Below are positions 1 to 5,699 of a stretch of DNA of 7,941 nucleotides, in pieces. A program made the translations under genes and the position numbers. This DNA is from Pseudomonadota bacterium (lineage in GTDB: Bacteria > Pseudomonadota > Alphaproteobacteria > Sphingomonadales > SMXR01). The notes beneath the pieces were generated by a model. It was not told where the DNA came from, did no database searches, and worked only from the letters and a program-made list of their open reading frames with translations. The DNA is taken from assembly GCA_022568115.1 (NCBI GenBank), contig JADFFP010000048.1, positions 1 through 7,941 on the forward strand, written 5' to 3'. Position 1 is the stretch's first letter; each line of letters begins with the position of its first letter.

Positions 1-702
1 CGCCGCCGCTTCACCGGACGCTTCCAGCAGGGCCGCGGACCCTGCAAAAGTCTCCCGCGCAAGTTTCATCGCGACCCCGGCCTCCAGCCCGGCCTTGAGG
101 CCGGCTTCGGCGAGCGCCTCCACCATATAAAAAAAGTACGCCGGGCCGGAACCGGAAAGCGCGGTGACGGCATCCAGCGCATCCTCGGATGTCACCCGGA
201 CCACCTCGCCGACGCAGGAAAATAACCCTTCGGCCAGGCTGATATCCTCATCGCTTGCGGCCTTGTTTCCAATCACCGCGCTGATCCCCTTGCCGACCGC
301 CGCCGGGGTATTGGGCATTGCGCGGATGATCGCGGCATCCTTGCCGAATTGTTTTTCAAACACCCGGATTCGGGTCCCGGCGGCGATCGATAGCAGCAGG
401 GTTTCTCGCAAGGGAATATGCCCGGCCTGATCAAAAACATCGGCCATGAATTGCGGCTTTACGGCAAAGACAACGATCCGGGGCGGGTTGATCGCGCCCA
501 TCGCGACAAGACTTTCAAACACCCGCAGCTGGCCCACGCCCAGGCTGTTCCGGATTTCCTCCCGCCCCCTGGGATCAACGACAATCACTGCCTCCGCCGA
601 CAGGCCGGCCCTGAGCCAGCCCTTCAGAAGGGCTCCGCCCATTTGGCCCGCGCCGATCAGAAGCAAAGGCTTGCTGCGCGTTATTTCAGAGAAAAACGTC
701 AT
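1..702 (-). CDS. proC: Pyrroline-5-carboxylate reductase, C-terminus cut by window edge
   Basis: Catalyses the last step of proline synthesis in the cytoplasm, reducing 1-pyrroline-5-carboxylate to L-proline with NAD(P)H. The 234 codons present read without interruption from the ATG at 702-700 to base 1. The N-terminal Rossmann fold starts with GAGQMGGAL (residues 17-25), followed by VKPQ (81-84), RAMPNTP (127-133) and the family signature ALSGSGPAYFF (181-191). The family is usually about 270 residues, so roughly 40 C-terminal residues, including the end of the dimerisation domain, lie outside the window. It sits 37 bp downstream of the YbjN-domain gene on the same strand, probably in one operon. 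No clear Shine-Dalgarno precedes the ATG, so expression may depend on coupling with the upstream gene. The start is chosen because it leaves a short normal leader before the Rossmann motif. Confidence 0.95.
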   Translation of the reverse strand, partial: MTFFSEITRSKPLLLIGAGQMGGALLKGWLRAGLSAEAVIVVDPRGREEIRNSLGVGQLRVFESLVAMGAINPPRIVVFAVKPQFMADVFDQAGHIPLRETLLLSIAAGTRIRVFEKQFGKDAAIIRAMPNTPAAVGKGISAVIGNKAASDEDISLAEGLFSCVGEVVRVTSEDALDAVTALSGSGPAYFFYMVEALAEAGLKAGLEAGVAMKLARETFAGSAALLEASGEAAA

Positions 703-739
703 CAAGAATGTGTAACTGAAATTAAACGAAAGCTAAAGG

Positions 740-1249
740 TTAAGCTTCACCAACGGTGTTCAGCATGGCGGCATCGAGCGCCTCGGCGGAGCTGTTATCG
801 TTCCAGGCGACAAACTGGAACACCGGGTAAAAGCGTTCGCACTCGGTCAGCGCGATCTCCATCAGCATACTGGAATTTGATGAGCTGATGCCGTTCGCCC
901 CGTCTTCCGCCAGCGAGGCATGCCGGAACATAATGACGTTGTCTTCGTCCCAGATCTCAAAATGACCCAGCCACAGACGCTCGTTCAGGATGGAGAGGGT
1001 TTCATAAACCTGCTGTTTGCGGTCTTCCGGGACGGTCAGGTCCAGGATGCAGGCGAGTTGCAGAATCTGGCCTTCCTCCTGCCAGTAAAAGCGGAGAAAA
1101 TATTCGCACCACTTGCCCTTGACCGTGGCGGAAATTTCTTCGTCGGACATGCGCTCATAAGGCCAGCCGTTGACCCCCAGCACGTGTTCGATATTCTCCA
1201 ATGGGTTAACCAATGCGGGATCGGCATCGTCAGAAAATAGAGTGGCCAT
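740..1249 (-). CDS. YbjN domain-containing protein
   Basis: A 169-residue soluble protein of the YbjN family (PF10722, annotated as putative sensory transduction regulator), whose molecular function is not established; some members resemble type III secretion chaperone folds. Recognisable features are the acidic N-terminus, NPLENIEHVLGVNGW (about residues 15-29), KGKWCEYFLRFYW (44-56), the central NERLWLGHFEIWDEDNVIMFRH block (89-110) and the ending ALTECERFYPVFQFVAWN (133-150) with a terminal TVGEA. No signal peptide or membrane segment is seen. The ATG at 1249-1247 is preferred: AGGGAG lies 9 bases upstream of it, whereas the in-frame TTG at 1270 has no such site. Placement directly before proC is, from memory, a recurrent alphaproteobacterial arrangement, but nothing in the sequence ties it to proline metabolism. 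Confidence 0.87.
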   Translation of the reverse strand: MATLFSDDADPALVNPLENIEHVLGVNGWPYERMSDEEISATVKGKWCEYFLRFYWQEEGQILQLACILDLTVPEDRKQQVYETLSILNERLWLGHFEIWDEDNVIMFRHASLAEDGANGISSSNSSMLMEIALTECERFYPVFQFVAWNDNSSAEALDAAMLNTVGEA

Positions 1250-1424
1250 CGTTCCAAGCTCCCTAAACAATGCGGCTTGCCGGGTTATATCCCGTTTCTC
1301 CCCTCCCAGCCCGGCACCATAAAAAACACAATATGTGGTTAAAATGAGCCGGCAGCCACTAGATATAGCCTGCCACTGCTTTAAGAGAAGAGCAAGAGGG
1401 AAAAGTTAATTTATTCGATTTTTT

Positions 1425-1694
1425 TTATTTTTTTGCTTTTGCGGGTGATTTTAGTGATGATTTTTCAAGTTTGCCCAAGCGCTTTTTCAGGTCCTGGGTC
1501 TCCGCCTTCATCTTCAACAGCATTTCTTTCAGAACCTCAAATTCATCGCGCGGGATCAGGTCAAACTCTGACGCCAGACGCTCGATCCGGGCCCGCACCA
1601 TCGCATCGCATTCCTTCCTGACGCTATCAAGGGTGGCCACCAGGCCGTTGGCCAGTTTGGAAAGGTCGTCGAGGATTGGATTATCGGTCTGCAT
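1425..1694 (-). CDS. ubiK: UbiK / BMFP-type accessory factor (COG2960)
   Basis: An 89-residue protein of the UbiK/YqiC/BMFP family (PF04380). In enterobacteria UbiK supports aerobic ubiquinone synthesis with UbiJ; family members trimerise through a C-terminal coiled coil and the Brucella member fuses membranes in vitro. Here an amphipathic N-terminal helix (residues about 6-45, ILDDLSKLANGL onward) is followed by LIPRDEFEVLKEMLLKM (46-62), the family's core, and a heptad-rich helix to about residue 77. The tail is strongly basic (KSPAKAKK). Start at ATG 1694-1692, with GGGATAG as a modest ribosome-binding site; a longer frame from a TTG at 1754 would overlap the proposed promoter and adds residues unlike the family. 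Whether a UbiJ partner exists in this organism cannot be seen, so the ubiquinone role is inferred from the family. It is first in the leftward gene set. Confidence 0.88.
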   Translation of the reverse strand: MQTDNPILDDLSKLANGLVATLDSVRKECDAMVRARIERLASEFDLIPRDEFEVLKEMLLKMKAETQDLKKRLGKLEKSSLKSPAKAKK

Positions 1695-1734
1695 TTTTTC
1701 TATCCCGGGATCGGTTGCCACGTTGGTTAAGGGG

Positions 1735-1764
1735 ACTTTACTCTCAAGCCTCAAGGGTTGTCAA
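1735..1764 (-). promoter_or_regulatory. Sigma70-like promoter for the leftward ubiK set
   Basis: Reading the minus strand, TTGACA (complement of 1759-1764, 6/6 match) is followed by 18 bases and TAAAGT (complement of 1735-1740, 4/6 match). Predicted transcription would start near 1728 and leave a leader of about 35 bases before the ubiK ATG. Found by eye only. Confidence 0.5.
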
Positions 1765-1766
1765 AA

Positions 1767-1779
1767 TAACAAATTGTTT
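1767..1779. promoter_or_regulatory. AT-rich palindrome between divergent promoters
   Basis: AACAA (1768-1772) and TTGTT (1774-1778) are exact inverted repeats around a single A at 1773. The site lies between the two outward-facing -35 boxes. It could be an operator or simply AT-rich upstream-element DNA; there is no evidence for a specific protein. Confidence 0.25.
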
Positions 1780-1792
1780 ACACCCCTTTTTC

Positions 1793-1820
1793 TTGACAAG
1801 TGACCCCAAGCGGCCATGAT
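1793..1820 (+). promoter_or_regulatory. Sigma70-like promoter for the lgt operon
   Basis: TTGACA (1793-1798, 6/6 match) is followed by a 16-base spacer and CATGAT (1815-1820, 4/6 match to TATAAT). A start near 1827 would give a leader of about 30 bases before the lgt ATG. Position, spacing and the absence of any upstream gene on this strand support it. Confidence 0.5.
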
Positions 1821-1847
1821 TGCACCCGGGCGCCCGTGACAAATAAA

Positions 1848-1852
1848 AAGGA
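1848..1852 (+). promoter_or_regulatory. Ribosome-binding site that decides the lgt start
   Basis: AAGGA abuts the first ATG (1853) with no spacing but lies 6 bases before the second ATG (1859), which is the workable distance. The second ATG is therefore taken as the start, shortening the protein by two residues. Confidence 0.65.
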
Positions 1853-1858
1853 ATGACC

Positions 1859-2689
1859 ATGACCTTTGAGCCAATTTTAGCCGTTCTTGAGTACCACAAT
1901 ATCGATCCGGATATTTTCCGCATCGGGCCGTTTGCACTGCGCTGGTATTCCTTGAGTTATATCGCCGCGCTAATGTTCGGTTGGTGGTGGATGGCCCGTT
2001 ACGCCAGGAAAGGAAAAACCCCCTATAACCGCCCGCAGCTGGACGATTTTGTCTTCTGGGCGCTGGTGGGGGTGTTTCTGGGCGGCCGGCTGGGCTATGT
2101 TTTATTCTATAATCTGTCGGATTATCTGGATAGACCGCTGGATATTCTCAAAATCTGGGAAGGGGGAATGTCGTTTCACGGCGGTCTGCTGGGGGTGATA
2201 GCGGCGGTCTTTTTCGTCACCCGCAAATACAAGATAAATATTTACAGTTTTTCCGATTACCTCGCCTGCGCGGTTCCCGCCGGGCTGTTTTTCGGGCGCG
2301 TCGCCAATTTCATCAATGGTGAACTTTACGGCGCCCCCAGCCAGCTGCCGTGGGCGATGCCGTTCCCCGGCGGCGGGCCCGAGGCGCGCCATCCCAGCCA
2401 GCTTTATGAAGCCGCCCTGGAGGGATTGCTGCTGTTTATGGTCCTCAATTTCATGATGACCAGAACTGGAGCAGGGAAATTCCCGGGCATGATTGTCGGG
2501 ATGTTTTTCACCGGCTACGGGATCTCCCGCTACCTGGTGGAATTTGTCCGCCTGCCCGATGCCCACCTGGGCAAGCTGTGGGGGGTGATCAGCATGGGGC
2601 AACTGCTGTCTTTGCCGATGGTGGCCTTCGGGCTTTATCTGATTGTCACCAGCCTGAAGCGGGGCGCCGAGACGGCCCATAAAGCATGA
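1859..2689 (+). CDS. lgt: Prolipoprotein diacylglyceryl transferase
   Basis: Inner-membrane enzyme that transfers diacylglyceryl from phosphatidylglycerol to the lipobox cysteine of prolipoproteins, the first step of lipoprotein maturation. The 276-residue product has the family's normal length and about seven hydrophobic segments. Visible landmarks are GMSFHGG (103-109, containing the conserved His), the signature GRVANFINGELYG (146-158), RHPSQLYEA (177-185) and GYGISRYLVEFVR (219-231, containing the conserved Tyr and Arg region). Position 149 is Ala where the classical signature has Gly; as I recall, this substitution is seen in other alphaproteobacterial Lgt proteins, and the catalytic residues are intact. 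A promoter lies just upstream. The stop codon overlaps the next start by ATGA, so the gene leads a coupled three-gene operon. Confidence 0.96.
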   Translation: MTFEPILAVLEYHNIDPDIFRIGPFALRWYSLSYIAALMFGWWWMARYARKGKTPYNRPQLDDFVFWALVGVFLGGRLGYVLFYNLSDYLDRPLDILKIWEGGMSFHGGLLGVIAAVFFVTRKYKINIYSFSDYLACAVPAGLFFGRVANFINGELYGAPSQLPWAMPFPGGGPEARHPSQLYEAALEGLLLFMVLNFMMTRTGAGKFPGMIVGMFFTGYGISRYLVEFVRLPDAHLGKLWGVISMGQLLSLPMVAFGLYLIVTSLKRGAETAHKA

Positions 2690-3753
2690 TCGCCCTGCAT
2701 GATCATATTTGCGATGTGATCCGGAGCGATGGGCCGATGACCGTGGCCCGCTATATGGAGATCTGCCTGACCCACCCGGAGCAGGGCTATTATACCACCC
2801 GGGACCCGCTCGGCGCCGCCGGTGATTTTACCACCGCGCCAGAGGTTAGCCAGATGTTCGGGGAGCTGATTGGCTTATTTCTGGCCGATTACTGGCTCGG
2901 CATCGGCCGTCCGTCGCCGGTTCATTTGATAGAGCTGGGGCCCGGGCGCGGAACCTTGATGGCCGATGCCCTGAGAGCCATGAAAATCGTCCCGGACTTG
3001 ACCGGGGCCATCCAGGTCCATTTTATCGAAGTCAGCCTGGCCCTTAAGGAAATGCAGAAAAAAGCAGTGCCAAACGCCAGCTGGCCGGGCAGCCTGGATG
3101 AAATTCCGCCCGGGTTCTGCTTTGTTGTCGCCAACGAATTTTTCGATTGTCTGCCGGTTCGCCAGTTTGTCAAAACCTCCCCCGGCTGGGCTGAGCGGAT
3201 GGTCGCCCTGGAGGACGGCAAGCTGGTCTTTACTGAGGGTGAGGTGGCCGGCCCGCTGGCGCTGCCGGAAGCCGGATTTAATCCCGGCGACATCAAGGAG
3301 GCCTGCCCTCAAGGTGCGTTCTGGATCAGCGCTATTGCACAGCGTCTGAAAGATTTCGGCGGCCTGGCGCTGATTATCGATTATGGCTACGGCCGGGAAG
3401 GCGCGGGCGATACCTTCCAGGCGGTAAAAAATCACAAGCCCGCCGCTGTGCTGGAAAGCCCGGGGCAGTGTGACCTGACCGCCCATGTTAATTTTGTGGA
3501 CCTTAAGGACAAGGCGGAGCAAAACGGCCTGACCGCTTACGGGCCGGTCGCCCAAGGGATTTTCCTGCAAAACATGGGCATTGAAGCGCGCGCCGGAAAG
3601 CTTTTGGACCGGGCCAGCAAAGCCGGGAAAAAAGATATTTTATCGGCGGTCAACCGATTGGTCTCCAAAGATGAAATGGGCGAGTTGTTCAAGGTGCTTT
3701 GCCTCGCCAAAAAAGGTGAGCCGGCGCCGGCCGGTTTCGATCAGGATCAATGA
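2686..3753 (+). CDS. MidA/NDUFAF7-type SAM-dependent methyltransferase (COG1565)
   Basis: A 355-residue class I methyltransferase of the Methyltransf_28 family (PF02636). The mitochondrial homologue NDUFAF7/MidA symmetrically dimethylates an arginine of the NDUFS2 subunit of complex I during assembly; acting on NuoD in bacteria is a reasonable inference, not shown here. Conserved blocks appear in order: HPEQGYYTTRDPLG (30-43), GDFTTAPEVSQMFGE (46-60), the SAM-binding motif IELGPGRGTLMAD (82-94), VVANEFFDCLPVRQF (147-161), IIDYGYGREG (230-239), CDLTAHVNF (262-270) and MGELFKVLCL near the C-terminus (331-340). The ATG lies within the last codons of lgt (ATGA overlap), and the stop overlaps the pgeF start in the same way, so translation is probably coupled. 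No signal peptide or membrane segment is present, consistent with a cytoplasmic enzyme. Confidence 0.92.
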   Translation: MIALHDHICDVIRSDGPMTVARYMEICLTHPEQGYYTTRDPLGAAGDFTTAPEVSQMFGELIGLFLADYWLGIGRPSPVHLIELGPGRGTLMADALRAMKIVPDLTGAIQVHFIEVSLALKEMQKKAVPNASWPGSLDEIPPGFCFVVANEFFDCLPVRQFVKTSPGWAERMVALEDGKLVFTEGEVAGPLALPEAGFNPGDIKEACPQGAFWISAIAQRLKDFGGLALIIDYGYGREGAGDTFQAVKNHKPAAVLESPGQCDLTAHVNFVDLKDKAEQNGLTAYGPVAQGIFLQNMGIEARAGKLLDRASKAGKKDILSAVNRLVSKDEMGELFKVLCLAKKGEPAPAGFDQDQ

Positions 3754-4529
3754 CGCTCAAGGCTTACAGATCGCCGGATATCCCTTCAGGAGAAATCCCG
3801 CACGGGTTTTTCACCCGCCACGGCGGGGTCTCGGCGGGATTTTACCAAAGCCTCAATTGCGGGCCCGGATCAGATGATAAAAAAGCGGCGGTGGTCGAAA
3901 ACCGGCGGCGCGCCAGCCGCCATCTGGCGGGCGGCGAGGGGCCATTGGCGACCCTTCATCAAATTCATTCCGCCAAGGTGGTGGTTGCCGCTCAGCCCTT
4001 TCCGCTGGACAACCTGCCCAAAGCCGATGCCCTGGTCAGCACCACAAAAGGCTTGGTGATAGGGGTTTTGACCGCCGATTGCGCCCCCATTTTGTTCGCC
4101 GACGCCAAAGCTGGAGTAATTGCCGCAGCCCACGCCGGGTGGCGCGGGTTGCTGACGGGAATTCTGGAAAACACCATCGGCGCCATGGAAACCCTGGGCG
4201 CGGACAGGAAGAACATTACCGCCGTCATTGGCCCCTGTATTGCCCAGGCGTCTTATCAAGTGGGGCGGGATTTTTATCATTCTTTCATTTCCGCCGACCC
4301 TGGTTACGGTGATTTTTTCAGTCCCGGCAAAAAAGACCGGCGCTTTTTTGACCTGGAGGGTTTTGTAAAAATGAGGCTGCAAGCCGCCGGGCTGGAAGGC
4401 GTTGGGGTTCTTTCCCACGACACCTACCGGGACGACCGGGAATTTTTCAGCTACCGGCGCACCTGCCACAAAAAAGAGGCGGATTACGGCCGCCAGTTAT
4501 CCGCCATTTGTTTATCCGGAACGGGGTAA
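3750..4529 (+). CDS. pgeF: Peptidoglycan editing factor PgeF (YfiH/laccase-domain family)
   Basis: A 259-residue member of the Cu-oxidase_4 family (PF02578, COG1496), formerly annotated as polyphenol oxidase or laccase-domain protein. In E. coli, PgeF is a cytoplasmic amidase-type enzyme that removes wrongly made muropeptide precursors (L-Ser in place of L-Ala). The three metal ligands are visible as LHQIHSA (69-75, ligand His73), TADC (108-111, Cys111) and HAGWRG (128-133, His128). The N-terminal FFTRHGGVSAGFYQSLN (20-36), GPCI (161-164) and the C-terminal FFSYRR (232-237) are also typical. Length is normal. The start is fixed by an ATGA overlap with the methyltransferase gene. It is the last gene of the lgt operon as far as overlaps show, with 89 bp before prs. 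Confidence 0.94.
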   Translation: MTLKAYRSPDIPSGEIPHGFFTRHGGVSAGFYQSLNCGPGSDDKKAAVVENRRRASRHLAGGEGPLATLHQIHSAKVVVAAQPFPLDNLPKADALVSTTKGLVIGVLTADCAPILFADAKAGVIAAAHAGWRGLLTGILENTIGAMETLGADRKNITAVIGPCIAQASYQVGRDFYHSFISADPGYGDFFSPGKKDRRFFDLEGFVKMRLQAAGLEGVGVLSHDTYRDDREFFSYRRTCHKKEADYGRQLSAICLSGTG

Positions 4530-4559
4530 AGAAAGTGCTCATTAGCGGATTTACAAACC

Positions 4560-4612
4560 CCCCTCCGGCTGGTACACGAGCGAGTAGGTTTTAGCCCGCC
4601 TAAAGGGAGGGG
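4560..4612 (+). promoter_or_regulatory. Putative prs leader structure masking the ribosome-binding site
   Basis: CCCCTCC (4560-4566) is exactly complementary to GGAGGGG (4606-4612), which is the prs Shine-Dalgarno. Between them, TTTAG (4590-4594) pairs with CTAAA (4600-4604) around CCCGC, and GGCT (4567-4570) can pair with AGCC (4593-4596), which would exclude the first small hairpin. The leader could thus adopt alternative folds that hide or expose the site. A weak promoter-like pair, TTTACA (4550-4555) and TACACG (4573-4578, 17-base spacer), lies here; transcripts starting from it would lack the C-rich strand. No known riboswitch class is recognised. Confidence 0.3.
4605..4610 (+). promoter_or_regulatory. 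Strong Shine-Dalgarno that decides the prs start
   Basis: GGGAGG is only 2 bases from the ATG at 4613 but 8 bases from the in-frame ATG at 4619. The second ATG gives the usual family N-terminus (MKLLAANSN), so it is chosen. Confidence 0.7.
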
Positions 4613-4618
4613 ATGGCG

Positions 4619-5551
4619 ATGAAATTACTGGCGGCCAACAGCAACCGCGCCTTAAGCGAAGCGATCGGCAAGTATCTCAATCTGCCTTTGACCAAGGTCA
4701 TCGTAAAACGTTTTTCCGACCAGGAAATTTTTGTCGAAATCCTGGAAAACGTCCGCGGCGAGGATGTTTTTGTCCTCCAGTCGACCAGCTACCCGGCCAA
4801 CGACCATGTCATGGAACTGCTGATCTGTATTGATGCCCTAAGGCGCGCCTCGGCGCGCCGCATTACCGCGGTTATCCCCTATTTCGGCTATGCCCGCCAG
4901 GACCGCAAACCCGGCCCGAGAACGCCGATCTCGGCCAAGCTGGTGGCCAACCTGATCACCACCGCCGGGGCTGACCGGGTGCTGACCATGGACCTCCACG
5001 CCGGGCAAATTCAGGGCTTTTTTGATATCCCGACCGACAACCTTTACGCCGCGCCGGTGATGACCCGTGATATTCTGAAAAAATTCAAGGATAAAAAACT
5101 GATGATTGTCTCGCCCGACGTCGGCGGCGTGGTGCGCGCCCGCGCTTATGCCAAGCGGGTCAATGCGCCGCTGGCGATCATCGACAAGCGCCGGGCAAAG
5201 GTCAATGAATCCGAGGTGATGAACATCATCGGCAAGGTCCAGGGCCAGGATTGCGTCATGGTCGACGACATCAGCGATACTTCGGGCACCCTGTGCCATG
5301 CCGCCAAGGCCCTGATCGACGCGGGCGCCACATCGGTCAGCGCCTATGTCGCCCACGGGGTGCTTTCGGGTCCGGCGGTTGAGAGGATTTCCTCCTCGGT
5401 CCTCAAGGAGGTTGTGATTACTGACAGCATCGAGGCCAATGATGAGGTCAAAGCCTGCAAGAAAATCCGCATTGTTTCCATCGCCCCGCTGATTGGCGAG
5501 GCGATCCGGCGGATCAGCCTGGAGACGTCGGTTTCCAGCCTGTTCGACTGA
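4619..5551 (+). CDS. prs: Ribose-phosphate pyrophosphokinase (PRPP synthetase)
   Basis: Makes phosphoribosyl pyrophosphate from ribose 5-phosphate and ATP in the cytoplasm, feeding purine, pyrimidine, NAD, histidine and tryptophan synthesis. The 310-residue protein has the class I length. Motifs in order: [10 protein letters not shown] (32-41), [11 protein letters not shown] (88-98, ATP-site loop), [16 protein letters not shown] (98-113), the cation/PRPP signature [17 protein letters not shown] (125-141), [15 protein letters not shown] (164-178) and the ribose-phosphate loop [11 protein letters not shown] (215-225). All expected catalytic regions are intact. It is separated from pgeF by 89 bp and from rplY by 148 bp, so it may be its own transcript or receive read-through from the lgt operon. 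The leader may mask its ribosome-binding site. Confidence 0.97.
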   Translation: MKLLAANSNRALSEAIGKYLNLPLTKVIVKRFSDQEIFVEILENVRGEDVFVLQSTSYPANDHVMELLICIDALRRASARRITAVIPYFGYARQDRKPGPRTPISAKLVANLITTAGADRVLTMDLHAGQIQGFFDIPTDNLYAAPVMTRDILKKFKDKKLMIVSPDVGGVVRARAYAKRVNAPLAIIDKRRAKVNESEVMNIIGKVQGQDCVMVDDISDTSGTLCHAAKALIDAGATSVSAYVAHGVLSGPAVERISSSVLKEVVITDSIEANDEVKACKKIRIVSIAPLIGEAIRRISLETSVSSLFD

Positions 5552-5699
5552 CCAGACAATTTACCGGGAATTTCCTTGAAATCAGTTGCATTTCCGCTGC
5601 TGGCGGAGTACCAAGGCCGCGTTCAATTCCGCCAAGGCATCCCTGGAGGCTGGGCGGACGGCCAAAGAAATTGAGCCGGTATTAAAACGGAGATAAAAA
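5552..5699 (+). other. prs-rplY intergenic leader with small hairpins
   Basis: This 148-bp gap contains two clean inverted repeats: TCCGC (5593-5597) with GCGGA (5603-5607) around TGCTG, and TCCGCC (5628-5633) with GGCGGA (5653-5658). The 3' arms differ only slightly, so cross-pairing is possible. An open frame of 36 codons runs from a TTG at 5586 to a TAA at 5694-5696 but has no ribosome-binding site. CGGAG at 5689-5692 and adjacent bases, 7 bases before the ATG, serves rplY. No hairpin is followed by a T-run, so no intrinsic terminator for prs is seen, and no convincing promoter was found. Confidence 0.35.

Noticed and set aside
418..888. 156-codon plus-strand open frame opposite proC and the YbjN-domain gene
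   Set aside because: It spans two genes on the other strand, is Arg/His/Pro-rich with no recognisable domain, and is expected as a shadow in GC-rich DNA.
1250..1320. Separate promoter for the YbjN-domain gene (TATAAC on the minus strand near 1288)
   Set aside because: No -35-like hexamer lies at a suitable distance, so the gene is more simply read from the ubiK promoter.
1321..1337. Small hairpin with T-run on the minus strand as a terminator between ubiK and the YbjN-domain gene
   Set aside because: The stem is only CACA/TGTG with a 3-base loop. The six Ts are suggestive, but the pairing is too weak to call.
1350..1380. GGCAG/CTGCC inverted repeat and repeated GCCACT in the 1250-1424 gap
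   Set aside because: Five base pairs with a 14-base loop and a 6-base direct repeat are within chance for a gap this size.
2294..2333. Ala in place of Gly in the Lgt signature (GRVANFINGE)
   Set aside because: I recall the same substitution in other alphaproteobacterial Lgt proteins, and the catalytic His, Arg and Asn positions are intact.
2102..2680. 192-codon minus-strand open frame opposite lgt
   Set aside because: Composition is antisense-like (His, Gln and Gly rich), there is no domain, and it lies wholly inside lgt.
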